Positions 8,015 through 18,500 of a DNA stretch of 64,000 nucleotides are shown piece after piece. Positions within the stretch are counted from its first letter, which is position 1. Every line of letters starts with the position of its first letter. Position numbers and translations under genes: made by a program. Source of the DNA: Acetoanaerobium sticklandii (GTDB taxonomy: Bacteria > Bacillota > Clostridia > Peptostreptococcales > Filifactoraceae); assembly GCF_000196455.1 (NCBI RefSeq), contig NC_014614.1:2216001-2280000 (forward strand). The letters are read 5' to 3'. The notes beneath the pieces were generated by a model. That model saw only the letters and a list, made by a program, of their open reading frames with translations, ran no database searches and was not told the DNA's origin.

Positions 8015-8669
8015 CCTTTACAATTCGACCCCCATCCAAGTGGATTACGCGCTCACCGTGCTCTTTTATAAAATTTTTGTCATGAGTTATGATAAGTTTT
8101 CCAACATTTTTTTCTTCAAGCTTATTTAAAATCATAGAAAGGTTTATAATTTTATCTTTATCTAGAGAGGCTGTGGGTTCGTCCAAAATAAGATATTTTG
8201 GATTGCTCATTAAAGCTGAAGCTATAGCAAGCCTTTTTTTCTCTCCATAGCTTAAAAAAAATGGATAAACGTCTCTTGCTTTTTCTAAAGCAAATAGTTC
8301 TATCATTTCTTCTGCCTTTTCCATCACCGCTTCCTTTTTTTCTCCTTTTAAGATCTCAGCAAAGGTAAGCTCATCTATCACAGAAGTAGTAAAAAGCTGT
8401 CTTTCTGGATATTGAAAGACATATCCTATACCTTGACCTATTTCAGAAAGAGTCATGTTTTTCGAATTGTCTCCAAATAAAATAATATCTCCTTCAAGTG
8501 GTTTTAAAATTCCCATGATAAGCTTGCTCAAGGTTGTCTTTCCCGAAGCATTATTCCCTGTGATAACCGTTGTCCTTTTGCAATCTAATTGCAAGGAAAA
8601 TTTTTCAAATAGCTTTTTATCTTTATGATATTGATATTTCATATTTTTTATTTCAATTAGATTATCCAT
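8001..8669 (-). CDS. ecfA2: ECF transporter ATPase EcfA2
   Basis: ABC ATPase of about 222 residues with Walker A GNNASGKTT, signature LSYGEKK and Walker B YLILDEPTASLD followed by a THD switch. LSYG in place of LSGG is common in the second ATPase of ECF pairs. The ATG at 8669 is preferred over that at 8675 because AGGG sits at proper spacing only for the former. The ends overlap or nearly touch ecfA1 and ecfT, as in standard A1-A2-T modules. Confidence 0.9.
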   Translation of the reverse strand: MDNLIEIKNMKYQYHKDKKLFEKFSLQLDCKRTTVITGNNASGKTTLSKLIMGILKPLEGDIILFGDNSKNMTLSEIGQGIGYVFQYPERQLFTTSVIDELTFAEILKGEKKEAVMEKAEEMIELFALEKARDVYPFFLSYGEKKRLAIASALMSNPKYLILDEPTASLDKDKIINLSMILNKLEEKNVGKLIITHDKNFIKEHGERVIHLDGGRIVKDEAN

Positions 8670-8677
8670 AATCATCC

Positions 8678-9325
8678 CTAAATATATATTATATTATCTG
8701 CAATTTTTATATTTTCCATATCATGATCTACCATAATTATTGTTGTTCCTTCTCCCTTTAACTTTATAAGTATATCTTTAATAACCTCTTTTTTTTCTTC
8801 ATCAATCCATGACATAATCTCATCACATATTAGTATTTTAGGCTTCATCATCAGAACTGATGCCATTGCAATAAGTTGCTGTTGGCCTCCTGATAAATTA
8901 TTTGGATTATCATACCTATATGATTGCATATCTATTAATTTAAGGATTTCATCTATTCTCTTTCCAATTTCATCTCTATCTATACATAAATTCTCTGGTC
9001 CAAATGCCAGCTCATCTTCAATAGTGGGTGAAAATAGCTGTGTTGATGGATTTTGAAATATAATGCCAACTTTAGAAGCAATTTCAGATAGAGCTATATT
9101 ATTTATATTTTCTCCAAACAACAGCACTTCTCCTGAAATATCTCCTTGATATAGTTTGGGAATAAGACCACAGATGCACTTACATAAGGTGCTTTTCCCA
9201 CTGCCACTTTCTCCTAAAATTGCAGTTATTTCTCCTTCTTTTATATTTATAGATAGATTGCTTAGTATATACTCTTTTGAGTCCTTATACTTAAAGCTTA
9301 AATTCAGAATTTTAATAGCCATCAT
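8678..9325 (-). CDS. ecfA1: ECF transporter ATPase EcfA1
   Basis: ABC ATPase of 215 residues with Walker A GESGSGKST (38-46), a Q-loop within FQNPSTQLFSPT, signature LSGGQQQ and Walker B LICDEIMSWID. It pairs with EcfA2 to power substrate import. The start at 9325 (ATGATGG) overlaps the TGA of the preceding SUOX gene by four bases. The frame is open to 9358, but that extension lies inside the upstream gene. The dedicated A1-A2-T set, with an S component four genes upstream, suggests a single-substrate (group I-like) ECF system. Confidence 0.9.
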   Translation of the reverse strand: MMAIKILNLSFKYKDSKEYILSNLSINIKEGEITAILGESGSGKSTLCKCICGLIPKLYQGDISGEVLLFGENINNIALSEIASKVGIIFQNPSTQLFSPTIEDELAFGPENLCIDRDEIGKRIDEILKLIDMQSYRYDNPNNLSGGQQQLIAMASVLMMKPKILICDEIMSWIDEEKKEVIKDILIKLKGEGTTIIMVDHDMENIKIADNIIYI

Positions 9326-9843
9326 TTTACACACTCGATTCTTGTAAGCCATTTGCATCTTCTGTTGCTAAAATCATCAGCTACTACTATAGATTCGTAG
9401 GGGCCTCTTCCTCCATTTTCTTTACTTCCCAGATAGTTTCCATCTTCTTTAAAAACAATATAAACATTGTTATTCTTAAGTATCTCCTCAGTAGTATAGG
9501 CTACTGAATAATTGTCCATTCCACTAAGTACTAAAGCCGAGCTTTCATCTAAATCTATTTGATAATGGGATAATATATTTTTCAACTGTACACCAGTATA
9601 CTTATGGTTTGTTGGATTGGTAGAAGATGTATCTAGTACTGAGGTAAACTCTTCTTCTCCTATCACCATCAAATCATTTAATCCTATCAAATATTCCTGC
9701 TGATTTGCCAAAAGCAGAATCTCAGAGTTTTCTAATAATTTTTTTTGCTCTTCAATATTTGGCTGATTCAATTTCAAAGATATCCAAACGGCCACGAATA
9801 GGCACAAAAATATACAAATTACAGCGAAATTTTTTTTGTGCAT
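9322..9843 (-). CDS. Small membrane-anchored SUOX-fold (sulfite-oxidase-like molybdopterin domain) protein
   Basis: The 173-residue protein has an N-terminal membrane segment (about 7-25) and one external domain of the sulfite-oxidase molybdopterin-domain type, seen as the pattern YTGVQLKNIL ... VLSGMDNYSV ... YIVFKEDGNYLGSKENGGRGPY ... WLTRIE. This pattern recurs in five other proteins of the operon. The position that holds the cofactor-ligand Cys in true sulfite oxidases appears to be Ser here (VLSGMDNY). The ATG is preceded by AAAAGGAGC. Ligand unknown; a pterin or other small molecule is inferred from neighbours. Confidence 0.75.
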   Translation of the reverse strand: MHKKNFAVICIFLCLFVAVWISLKLNQPNIEEQKKLLENSEILLLANQQEYLIGLNDLMVIGEEEFTSVLDTSSTNPTNHKYTGVQLKNILSHYQIDLDESSALVLSGMDNYSVAYTTEEILKNNNVYIVFKEDGNYLGSKENGGRGPYESIVVADDFSNRRCKWLTRIECVK

Positions 9844-9845
9844 TT

Positions 9846-10880
9846 TTATTGCTCCTTTTTAAAATAAGGTACTAGCATATCTTCTTGTATACAGTTTCCA
9901 TGACTTCCACCATCTTCAAATTTATGCATCCCATGATCTGCTGTCAATATTATTGGTCCATTCCAGATGCTACTAAGTTCTTGAATATACCCATCGATTT
10001 GTTTTATATAATTCATAGTTTCTAAAGCTTGAGGTCCGTAAGCATGTCCTCTATCATCAATTCCATGAAAATGTACAAATATCAAATCGTACTCATCCTT
10101 AGCTACTGATTTTGCTGTTTCAAATATTTCGTCGTCTATATTTTTATCATTATTAGAATCAACATGGAGTTTGGGTTCGATTTCAGTATCTAGAATTTTT
10201 ATATCGGCTTCAAGCAGTATCGCTTGCTTTTTCTTGCTCAAAGCATAAGCAAACATACTATCTACATTCATACTTCTAAAGCTTCTATCATGAACTCCGT
10301 TTATATTGGGATTTTCACCAGTTATAATGGCAGCAAACCCCGCATTCGTAACCGGTGTATATACACTCAAAGCTTCATTTCTGTAATACTTGCTAATATA
10401 TTCTATATAGTTGTTCTCTTTTGCATAGTTGTACTGATTAAGCGAGAATCCATCAAGCAATATCACCATTACTTTTTCCTCAGAATCCAAATATTCTTTT
10501 GCATCGTAAAAAGCATCCCTTATACTGTACAAATTATCATGTAAATAAATGCCTACAACATCACTTATTATTTTATCTTTATAGGTTATATTTACTCCAT
10601 TTGAATCACTTGAGAGATAAATATCAGCTGTAGTTTTTCTTACAGAACCATCTCCAGTTATTATTGAAATATACTCACTACTTTCTTTAACCAGTTCTTT
10701 AAAATGTATTTTTTCTTTTGGCCTATAATTTTTAACCAAGTTCTCATCTTTATTAAATACAGTTACTCCATTTAGCTCCAAAGAGTTATTCTTTTGTAAT
10801 TTAGATTCAGAGCCGCAGCCCACAAGAAATAAATTCGAAATTATTAATGTTACTAGTACAATTATCTTAGCTATCCTCAT
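9846..10880 (-). CDS. Lipidated alkaline-phosphatase-superfamily phosphodiesterase (ENPP-like)
   Basis: A 344-residue lipoprotein with lipobox LVGC (C22). The alkaline-phosphatase-superfamily motifs are intact: LLDGF (D143, metal), PVTNAG (T178, nucleophile candidate), VHFHGIDDRGH (D275/H279) and TADHGMH...GGSHG (D315, H316, H327). Members of the nucleotide pyrophosphatase/phosphodiesterase branch hydrolyse phosphodiester or pyrophosphate bonds outside the cell. Lying between the S component and a SUOX-fold protein, it could strip a nucleotide from an external dinucleotide cofactor before uptake (inference). Specificity cannot be read from sequence. Confidence 0.8.
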   Translation of the reverse strand: MRIAKIIVLVTLIISNLFLVGCGSESKLQKNNSLELNGVTVFNKDENLVKNYRPKEKIHFKELVKESSEYISIITGDGSVRKTTADIYLSSDSNGVNITYKDKIISDVVGIYLHDNLYSIRDAFYDAKEYLDSEEKVMVILLDGFSLNQYNYAKENNYIEYISKYYRNEALSVYTPVTNAGFAAIITGENPNINGVHDRSFRSMNVDSMFAYALSKKKQAILLEADIKILDTEIEPKLHVDSNNDKNIDDEIFETAKSVAKDEYDLIFVHFHGIDDRGHAYGPQALETMNYIKQIDGYIQELSSIWNGPIILTADHGMHKFEDGGSHGNCIQEDMLVPYFKKEQ

Positions 10881-10889
10881 TGTACACCT

Positions 10890-11444
10890 CTATATATTCA
10901 ACTTCATACTTTCTAAGCTTTTGACGATATTTGATGCTATTAGCCCTCCAATAGCTCCCGATAAAGCTGCACTTGAAAATAAAAGCAGTAGCACAGTAGA
11001 AGGAAGCCTAAAAAATAGTAAATTAGAAATAGCTGTACCAGTTATATTCGCTGCCATACATCCAAAAATATAATGCATAACAGTATATTTTTTGTCCCTG
11101 CATACTAGAAATACAAGGTCAGCAACTATCCCTGGGCAAGTATATGAAATAATACTCATAATTCCATGCGTACCCATAGCTCCACTTGCTATTACTAAAA
11201 TGCTCTGGACAACACCTATAAGTGTCCCTGTTCCAATTTTTTTTATATATCCAATTCCTAGAACAATCCAAAGCATGTAAAATCCTCCAGCAATAGCACC
11301 TCCTGGTATAAATAAAGGTCCTGTAAGAATATGGACTAGGGGCACTATAATTGGCTTTGTTGCTATCCCTAGAGAAGAGATAATTGCTATAATTACAAGG
11401 TCAAAAACTGTGTAATTTCCTAATAAGCTTTTTTCTCTATTCAT
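10890..11444 (-). CDS. ECF transporter substrate-binding S component
   Basis: A highly hydrophobic protein of about 184 residues with six predicted membrane segments and the short polar N-terminus typical of ECF S components. Gly/Ala-rich motifs include PGGAIAGGFYMLWIVLG. Start ATG at 11444 is preferred because GAGG lies seven bases upstream; an ATG at 11462 has no ribosome site. Its A1-A2-T partners are encoded four genes downstream in the same operon. I cannot assign it to a known vitamin family, so substrate is unknown; context suggests a pterin-type cofactor. Confidence 0.8.
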   Translation of the reverse strand: MNREKSLLGNYTVFDLVIIAIISSLGIATKPIIVPLVHILTGPLFIPGGAIAGGFYMLWIVLGIGYIKKIGTGTLIGVVQSILVIASGAMGTHGIMSIISYTCPGIVADLVFLVCRDKKYTVMHYIFGCMAANITGTAISNLLFFRLPSTVLLLLFSSAALSGAIGGLIASNIVKSLESMKLNI

Positions 11445-11472
11445 AAATACCTCTATAATCATTTATTTGATT

Positions 11473-11958
11473 TTACTCTAGAATAATCTCATCCACATGT
11501 TTTATCCAGCGCTGACTAAATGAATCTTTCCTTATTATTAGTTGAAATGGACCGTTTCCACCTTGTTTTTTTGACTTTAGATATTCTCCATCTCTTTCAA
11601 AGGTCAGATATACATTCCTTGGCATCATTATCTCTTCAAGTGGTAAAATTATCCGATATCCATCAGTTGCATTAAAAGTAATATTCTTCATCTTTGTAAT
11701 ATCTATCCCTAAAGATGAGAATAATAAATTGATTTCGATACCCTTATATTCAGTTTCTTCTGGTTTTTTTCCACTACTTCTCACTACCGCTGGAAATACA
11801 ACTGTCTCTGGATGGTTATATATATATTCACTCTTTATGATTATATCTTCTTCATTTATTAATATATTTATGGACGCTTCTTCTTTTTTTGTTAGATTAA
11901 ATATAAAAATAATAATTATTATTAGCAGCAAAGGAATTAAAATTTTTTTGAATTTCAT
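11473..11958 (-). CDS. Small membrane-anchored SUOX-fold protein
   Basis: A 161-residue protein with one N-terminal membrane anchor (about 5-22) and one external SUOX-type domain. The diagnostic pattern is YKGIEINLLFSSLG ... ITFNATDGYRI ... YLTFERDGEYLK ... GGNGPFQLII ... WIKHVDEIIL. There is no Cys in the protein, so it cannot provide the Cys thiolate ligand used by sulfite oxidase. It resembles the 173-residue protein two genes downstream. Start is supported by an AGAGG site. Probably a surface binding module. Confidence 0.75.
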   Translation of the reverse strand: MKFKKILIPLLLIIIIIFIFNLTKKEEASINILINEEDIIIKSEYIYNHPETVVFPAVVRSSGKKPEETEYKGIEINLLFSSLGIDITKMKNITFNATDGYRIILPLEEIMMPRNVYLTFERDGEYLKSKKQGGNGPFQLIIRKDSFSQRWIKHVDEIILE

Positions 11959-11968
11959 ACTTTACCTC

Positions 11969-13147
11969 TTATTCTTTATCCAAAGCTTGACTAAGTCCAC
12001 TTTTTACTCCATTTATAAAAGCTCTACTAGTTACTGTAGCTCCACTTACACCATCTATATTTAAACTTTGAGTTTCAATAATTTGAACTGTCATATTTTT
12101 ATAAACCTCTTCAAAGTATCCAGGAGTTTCATTATGACTTATAATGTCTATTTTATTTATTTTCTGGTTTTTTATAGTCACCCTAACCTTAATATTCCCT
12201 CCAAACCCTGTCCCTATACCCTTATAGCTTCCATTCTTTATTCCCTTTAAATCCATAGCTCCTGAATACTCTTCATGTAATGGGATTGCTGGAAGACAGA
12301 AATATGTGAAAAGCATTAAGCCTATACCCATGGCTAAATAAGTGCTATTTTTCAGCTTTTTTCCAGCAAAGCTTACAAAGTAGCCTGAGGAATCCCTTAA
12401 ACACGTCTTTTCCGTACAACTAAGACAGTTTATACACTCTGGCGATATATAAGTTTCTTCACTAGTGGTAATATCTACAGGACAGCTTAAAAAGCAATTT
12501 GAGCATCCATTGCAGGTTTTTTCTTTTTTGATTTTTAGTGGTCCAATGGCATAAAGAAGGCCTTGAATAGCTCCAAGCGGACATAAGCACCTGCAAAATA
12601 CTCTTTTATAAATTAAAGATCCTATTATGGTTAAAACTAATAAAAATGTTCCTATTTGAAGATTTATTCCTACGAAGATATTAGCAAAGGCTAGCCATAC
12701 TGAAAGCTTTGAGATGTATTGTCCTAATCCAAAAATGCTTAGAATCAATATTAATATCAGTATGAAGTATTTAATAACTTCAGGAACAAAAAACTTACTT
12801 CTTGGAAGTTTTTTTTCTTTGATTCCAAATCTACTCCCAAGGAATTTAAAAAAATCCTGCATAGCACCTATGGGACAAATATATCCACAAAAAATTCTAC
12901 CAAATAAAGTAGCAGTAACTACAATTGAAATTGTAAGTGCAATCGGCTTAGTTATTCCCCTAAAACTATATGCTACCTCTGTAAATGAGGATTTTAAAGC
13001 GCTCCATCCACCATAAGGATTTAAATCGCCTATAGATAGAAATTTAAACTCAATAAAATCATTTATGTATAAACCATAGGTTACAAAATTTAAAACAATA
13101 AAAGAAGTTATCAATAATTGAATAAGGCTACGCTTTTTTAATCTCAT
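11969..13147 (-). CDS. NapH-type polyferredoxin fused to a C-terminal FMN-binding domain
   Basis: The 392-residue membrane protein has several transmembrane helices, two cytoplasmic CxxxCP motifs of the NapH/RnfX type (FCGYICPIG, CRCLCPLG) and a ferredoxin-like pair (CNGCSNCFLSCP and CINCLSCTEKTC). The last about 100 residues form an FMN_bind domain with DGVSGAT, in which T371 is the expected site of covalent FMN attachment by ApbE. Such proteins carry electrons across the membrane to external flavin. The start overlaps the upstream stop by four bases. No apbE gene is in the window. Confidence 0.87.
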   Translation of the reverse strand: MRLKKRSLIQLLITSFIVLNFVTYGLYINDFIEFKFLSIGDLNPYGGWSALKSSFTEVAYSFRGITKPIALTISIVVTATLFGRIFCGYICPIGAMQDFFKFLGSRFGIKEKKLPRSKFFVPEVIKYFILILILILSIFGLGQYISKLSVWLAFANIFVGINLQIGTFLLVLTIIGSLIYKRVFCRCLCPLGAIQGLLYAIGPLKIKKEKTCNGCSNCFLSCPVDITTSEETYISPECINCLSCTEKTCLRDSSGYFVSFAGKKLKNSTYLAMGIGLMLFTYFCLPAIPLHEEYSGAMDLKGIKNGSYKGIGTGFGGNIKVRVTIKNQKINKIDIISHNETPGYFEEVYKNMTVQIIETQSLNIDGVSGATVTSRAFINGVKSGLSQALDKE

Positions 13148-14721
13148 CGCTTTTCTATCCTTAATACATTCTTCATTAGCTGAGTATCTTTATGAAATAA
13201 ATACACATTTTTATCTTTGTAGGTAATATAGTAATTTGAAAGCTCTTTTAAATCTAATAAAATCTCGGAACCATCTATGTTGACTACATTCAAAGCTATG
13301 TCTTCTTCCCATATCATTCCCGAAGTAATTAGTACATCTTCAAGGAGCAAGCCCTGCTGTCCTTGTATTTCTTTTATTCTAACAACTTTTTCCATGCTTT
13401 TGGGAAAGATTACTGCATCCTTTGTAGTTGAGAAATGAGTCATTTCTTTTACATTCATTCCAAGTTTAAAGTTTGGAGCTATGTTCATAGGTGCATTTTC
13501 CCCATCAACTTTAATGAAATACCTTTGTCTCACTATAGAAATCGTTTCATTTTTTATCAGTCCATCAGAAGCCGCCATGGTAAAAAAGCCTTTTTCATCC
13601 ACAAAATCAAACTTATTTAGGATTTTCCCTATCTCAATAGATTTGTCTTTGCTTCCATAATACTCATAATAGTATGGTTCTATATCTCCAGTTAAAGCAT
13701 CAAACATATAGACTTTATCTATCTCCTTAGGAGATATTTGTTCATATAAGTCTATACTCGAAACCATTTTCACCCAGTAAGGTCCCATCTCATTTGGCAG
13801 TGCAACTCTAACAGGCTTTTCTTCTTCCTTTAATTCCTTTCCATCTACTTCCCAGACCAAAATAACTTCATTTGCTTCTAACTTTTCTCTGTCTATCATG
13901 GTATAGTAGCCATCTCTGCCTGTGATGCCCACTCCTTCAAATTTGCTTAAATCCAGCCCTTGCTTTTCCAGAATAGTTCTAAGGCTCGGTCCCTTTACTT
14001 TCATAGGAGTCTTGGTTCCTGTAGTATTAATTAATACTACACTCATATCGAGCTGTTCAAAATCTTTTAGCTTTTTGGTATCAATTCTTTGAGAACCACC
14101 ATCCCAGTTGATTACAAAGCTATTGACATCATTTTCCCAAATCTCTTGCGAAACTACATCAGGCACTTTTTCCATTTCTATACCACGCACTTTATATTGA
14201 TAAGCTCCTATTGCCGCATTTACTGCATTAACAACTGCCTGCGAACTCACTGTAGCACCCGTAACCTGAATTATGTCCTCAGGTTTTTCCTTATCTAGTA
14301 CGACTAAATTCAAATATTTATTTGCCCCTATACCTTTAAATCTTTCTAAAAACCAGTTTTCTTCTATATGCTCAGCATATCCAACTGTTTCATTGTGATT
14401 TAGTATTTCTATTCCTTTGAGTTCATCACTCTCGTCATCTAAGGCAGCCAATACTTCAATTGGACCAACATACCCAACACAACTAACTACAAAAGCCTTT
14501 ATTACTCCATCTACCTCATAAGCTCTTTTTACAGCAGGTAAATTAAGAGAAACAAATGTATCATCAGCTATATCTTTTACTAATTTGATTTTTTGAGCCT
14601 CAGGATAAAACGCTTTGATTTTTAATTTTTCCTGCGACGCAGTATTGTTTAGAATAAATGAGCACCCAATTACAGCAAGTATTATCCCCAAAATTATTAT
14701 ATAAAATTTTCTGTTTTTCAT
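13144..14721 (-). CDS. Membrane-anchored FMN-binding domain plus SUOX-fold domains
   Basis: A protein of about 525 residues: N-terminal membrane anchor, an FMN_bind domain at about 70-175 with QVTGATVSS as the flavin-attachment motif, then two SUOX-type domains at about 195-335 and 345-455 (patterns VGITGRDGYYTM and FTMAASDGLIKN) and a shorter tail that may be a third partial repeat. The combination links external flavin electron transfer with the SUOX-fold proteins of the same operon. The ATG at 14721 is preferred; an in-frame TTG at 14742 lacks a ribosome site. Its end overlaps the polyferredoxin gene, its likely electron partner. Confidence 0.8.
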   Translation of the reverse strand: MKNRKFYIIILGIILAVIGCSFILNNTASQEKLKIKAFYPEAQKIKLVKDIADDTFVSLNLPAVKRAYEVDGVIKAFVVSCVGYVGPIEVLAALDDESDELKGIEILNHNETVGYAEHIEENWFLERFKGIGANKYLNLVVLDKEKPEDIIQVTGATVSSQAVVNAVNAAIGAYQYKVRGIEMEKVPDVVSQEIWENDVNSFVINWDGGSQRIDTKKLKDFEQLDMSVVLINTTGTKTPMKVKGPSLRTILEKQGLDLSKFEGVGITGRDGYYTMIDREKLEANEVILVWEVDGKELKEEEKPVRVALPNEMGPYWVKMVSSIDLYEQISPKEIDKVYMFDALTGDIEPYYYEYYGSKDKSIEIGKILNKFDFVDEKGFFTMAASDGLIKNETISIVRQRYFIKVDGENAPMNIAPNFKLGMNVKEMTHFSTTKDAVIFPKSMEKVVRIKEIQGQQGLLLEDVLITSGMIWEEDIALNVVNIDGSEILLDLKELSNYYITYKDKNVYLFHKDTQLMKNVLRIEKR

Positions 14722-14734
14722 TTTATCACTTACC

Positions 14735-15556
14735 TTACTCAACTATTATTCTATCAATATTAGAAACCCACTGAGGCTTATTTACATCGCCTGCTTCTTT
14801 TTGGCCTACTATAAGCTTATAAGGTGGTCCATCTGCGACATCATATTCTATTCCCTTTTCTTCCCAGGCTATAATCATGGGAAATTTTTTCTCTGGATTG
14901 GTTTCATCAATATAATCTAATTTCTTTACCTGATTCACCGTAAATTCCATACTATATCCATCAGTGGCAATTAAAGTAATTTTTGATGCATTTGGAGAAA
15001 TTTTTGCTTTTTGTTCTAGCAAGCTCCACAGCTTAACTCCCTTAAATGAGGTATGACCTGTTGTTCCAAAACTATTTAATGAATAAAATTCATCTTCAAA
15101 AATAATATCATTCATGGATTTTAATTCAGCCAAAGTTAAATTAAGCTTGTTTGCGATATTACCTTGTATTTTTAAAGTATTTGCTTCTACTTTTTCTTCT
15201 ACCTTATGAGCTTCTGCTAAGCTAGGTTCTGCTGAATTAGTTTTTGCTATATCATTATTTTCTTGTTTTTCTGGTGCTTGAATTGGCTTGGGCTCCTTAG
15301 AACTTTCTAATTTTTCTTCAGAATCCTCTTTGTTAACATTGGAAGCTAATTCCTGAGAAATTTCTTCCTCAGGAATATTACTAGCACTGTTATCTTCTTT
15401 ACTAACTTTTATATCTTCATCTTTTGACTTAGTATTTTCAGTTTGCGTAGATACATCCACGGATTGCTCTGTATTTTCTTTTGAAGTACATCCCCCTAGC
15501 ATTAATATCCCAAGCAATAAAATTAATGCTAGTATACGTTTTGATTTAGATGGCAT
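14735..15556 (-). CDS. Lipoprotein with one SUOX-fold domain
   Basis: The 273-residue protein has lipobox LGGC (C23), a roughly 100-residue Glu/Ser/Lys-rich linker (about 24-125) that would reach through the wall, and one SUOX-type domain (about 128-273) with FKGVKLWSLLEQ, LIATDGYSMEF, FPMIIAWEEKG and GPPYKLIVG. Ala occupies the place of the sulfite-oxidase Cys. A good AAAGGAGG site supports the ATG. In a monoderm it would be held on the outer face of the membrane, in the layer of a solute-binding lipoprotein. Confidence 0.78.
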   Translation of the reverse strand: MPSKSKRILALILLLGILMLGGCTSKENTEQSVDVSTQTENTKSKDEDIKVSKEDNSASNIPEEEISQELASNVNKEDSEEKLESSKEPKPIQAPEKQENNDIAKTNSAEPSLAEAHKVEEKVEANTLKIQGNIANKLNLTLAELKSMNDIIFEDEFYSLNSFGTTGHTSFKGVKLWSLLEQKAKISPNASKITLIATDGYSMEFTVNQVKKLDYIDETNPEKKFPMIIAWEEKGIEYDVADGPPYKLIVGQKEAGDVNKPQWVSNIDRIIVE

Positions 15557-15580
15557 CTTTGCTAGCCTCCTTTAAAAGGT

Positions 15581-18500
15581 TTACTCTTCTGACGAAATAG
15601 CTGCTCCTCCATTACTTCCTACAAAAATACTGTCTTTGTCTACATCAATATAATAAATATTATCCCATTGTCTACTTGGAAAGGTATTTGTCGAATCTAT
15701 TTTTTTTAGAATTTTACCTACTTCTTCACTTACAAGTAGCCCACTTCTATGAGTTGCTATATATAATCTTCCTTTATGTTTTTTATCTGCTTGTATAGCT
15801 CTTATATCATCTTCTGAAGCTATTTCAGGAAATAAATCTTTTGCCTTATATACTTTTTTTACTCCATTTTTAATGTAATCAATTTCTGCATGTCCTTGCC
15901 CTGGATAATTTCCTGATCTAGTTATCCATATACTGCCTTCACTGTCAATTGAAATACTCCTTACCCAGTTTGTTCCAAAAGACTTATTCTCAAAGTCAGT
16001 ATACGTAGTGATTTTTCCTGTTTTATCAATATACTGATAGCCTCCTATATATTTAGAATTTTCAGTATCTCCTATAGTATCTGGATAAAACCCTATCCAT
16101 ACACCACCTTTGTCATCAGGCTCAATAGCATCCACAGAGCTTAGAATCAATCCATTTTTCTTAGTATATACCTTCCATAAATTATTTTTATCTATATATA
16201 CTGCTCCACTTCCTGTTCCTATCCACATGCCACCTTTACCATCTAGCTCTAATTCTTGGACAAAATTCGAAGGAAGTAAAGAATTTTCAGTGTTTAGCAG
16301 TTTCCAACTATCACCACTTTTAACCAGTATTCCCTGTGGAGTTTGAGCTCCTCCAAGAGCCATCCAAAGTTCTCCATTTTCACGCTGTACTATAGCATAA
16401 GAAATATCTACAGTTACTTCTCCTGCATTGTCAGTTGTAATTTTTGTAAGATTCTTCCAACTTCCTTGGGGCGTCTTTATCGCTATTCCTGCATTGTTAG
16501 TTCCTACCCAAAGATTTCCATCCTTGTCTATCTCCATACATCTTACACTAGCTTCTGGTAATTCTTTTCCCGTGTCATTTTTATACAGCTTCCATATATT
16601 ATTATCAGTTTCGTTTTTTGCTAAAGTAGAATCATTTGCGGTTCCAAAATTGAGTTGCTTAACATCTTTCATTTCTGGGGCTTCATAATCTCCCGTTCCT
16701 ACTACGATACAATCTACCCATTTCACCCACATAGATTTACTTTCTTCAACTACTAATCTCAGTGGCCCATAGGCATTGTTGTTAATATAGCCTGTACTTC
16801 CTTCATTGGGAACAAGAGGATAACCATCAACTGCATAAGCAAGTAGTATTTTCTTCAGCTCTCCCTTGGAATTAACACTTCCGTTTATAACCTGATCCAT
16901 GCTTCGTAGAATTTGATTGTAGCTTTCTCCACTAAACACTCTTATACTTGGTGACTTAACTCCATCCTTAAGCTCTACTGCTTTTGATATCATATCCCAA
17001 AGAACGACTCCTTCAAACTCTCTAATTCCATCTCCTGTATATATATCTCTAATGGCGTATTGCTTCATTTCTTCAACCTGCCTTAGAGTAAGAGTAACTG
17101 GCTGTTTTATCTGAGAACCAGTAATTCTAAGTACTGGCTTATCTAGGTACTCCTGATATCCATTTTGATTATGACTCCATGAATCACCTGCAGTCACATC
17201 TTTATGATTTGCTTTTCCTTCTATGCTACTTTTTATATCTGTAGATATAGATTTCCCTCCACCAATAATGATCTCTTTTAGAAATTGTACTTGATTTGAA
17301 CCATTAGTATCATTGTAGTTGGTCTTTCCAAAAATTATTCTTAGTGGTCCACCATCATTTCCTAGGCCTGCATTATATCCACTATCAGTAGGTCTAGTGA
17401 CATATGGATATCCGTTGAATCCATATGCTAAAAGCACTGGCATTCCAGAGTTTAGCGGTTTAACCTGATTCCCATCAAAGCTTCCGTCACCTTTATCCAT
17501 AGCCTGCTTTTCGTAGTATCCATAGAGTGAACTATCCTTTATTTCTTTAATTGTCATAGGCGCAAAATTGTAATTATCTGCTGCTATGAATTGAATACTA
17601 GTGGATTCATCTATATTTGGATCTATTCCAGCTTTAAGTAAGAGTTCCCATAGGGTAACACCTTTATACTTATTGTAATACCAAAAATATTCGCTGTTTG
17701 ATAAGCTATATTCCATTTCTAACTGAATATCCTTCATGGCTTCTAAATCCGACACTTTATACCTTACCTCTTTACTCATCTTATTGCCATGAATCACAAT
17801 TTCATAGTCCGTGTACTTGGTGTCATTATATGGAGAATAAGTATGCTCATAAATATTTTTTGCATCTTTTTCTTCAACATACATATATGCAACATTAGAA
17901 AATTCCTTTGCATCTTCGCTCTCTTGCTTATAAATAAGTTTGAAGCAGCCATTATCGTTGTATTTATCAGGCTTAAATCCAACATCTGTATCTAAATAGA
18001 CAAGAGGTACTCCATTGATACCATAGGATACTGTATACTTATCTGCCTCAGAAATTGGTACAGTAAGAATTGGCTGCCTTGATTTATTTTTGAACACAAT
18101 ATTTCCTGCATTAGGCTTTACTTTTACATAGTTGTCAATCAAGTGCTTAACATTCATTCCTTCATATGTGCTTTTGACAATCTTATTCTTTATTTTTTCA
18201 AAGGTTGTGACTATTCTTTGCCCTTTGGTATCTTCTTCTATCTGTCTGAGCGATATAGCTCTATATCCCTCAACAGCTGGCCCCTCTACTGTAAACGTTG
18301 CACTAGATATAGCATCGACATTGTAAGGTGCTCCTGTATAGTCTATATGCTTATATGTGGATTTTATTGCTGGCTTATCTAATGTAGATTCTTCTCCTAT
18401 TGTAATTTTTACAACTTCTTTTCCCCACTTAGACATATTCATATCATCTATGTTTGTTTGCCCAAACAATAACTTTGGAAAGTCTTTATCCAAATCACTA

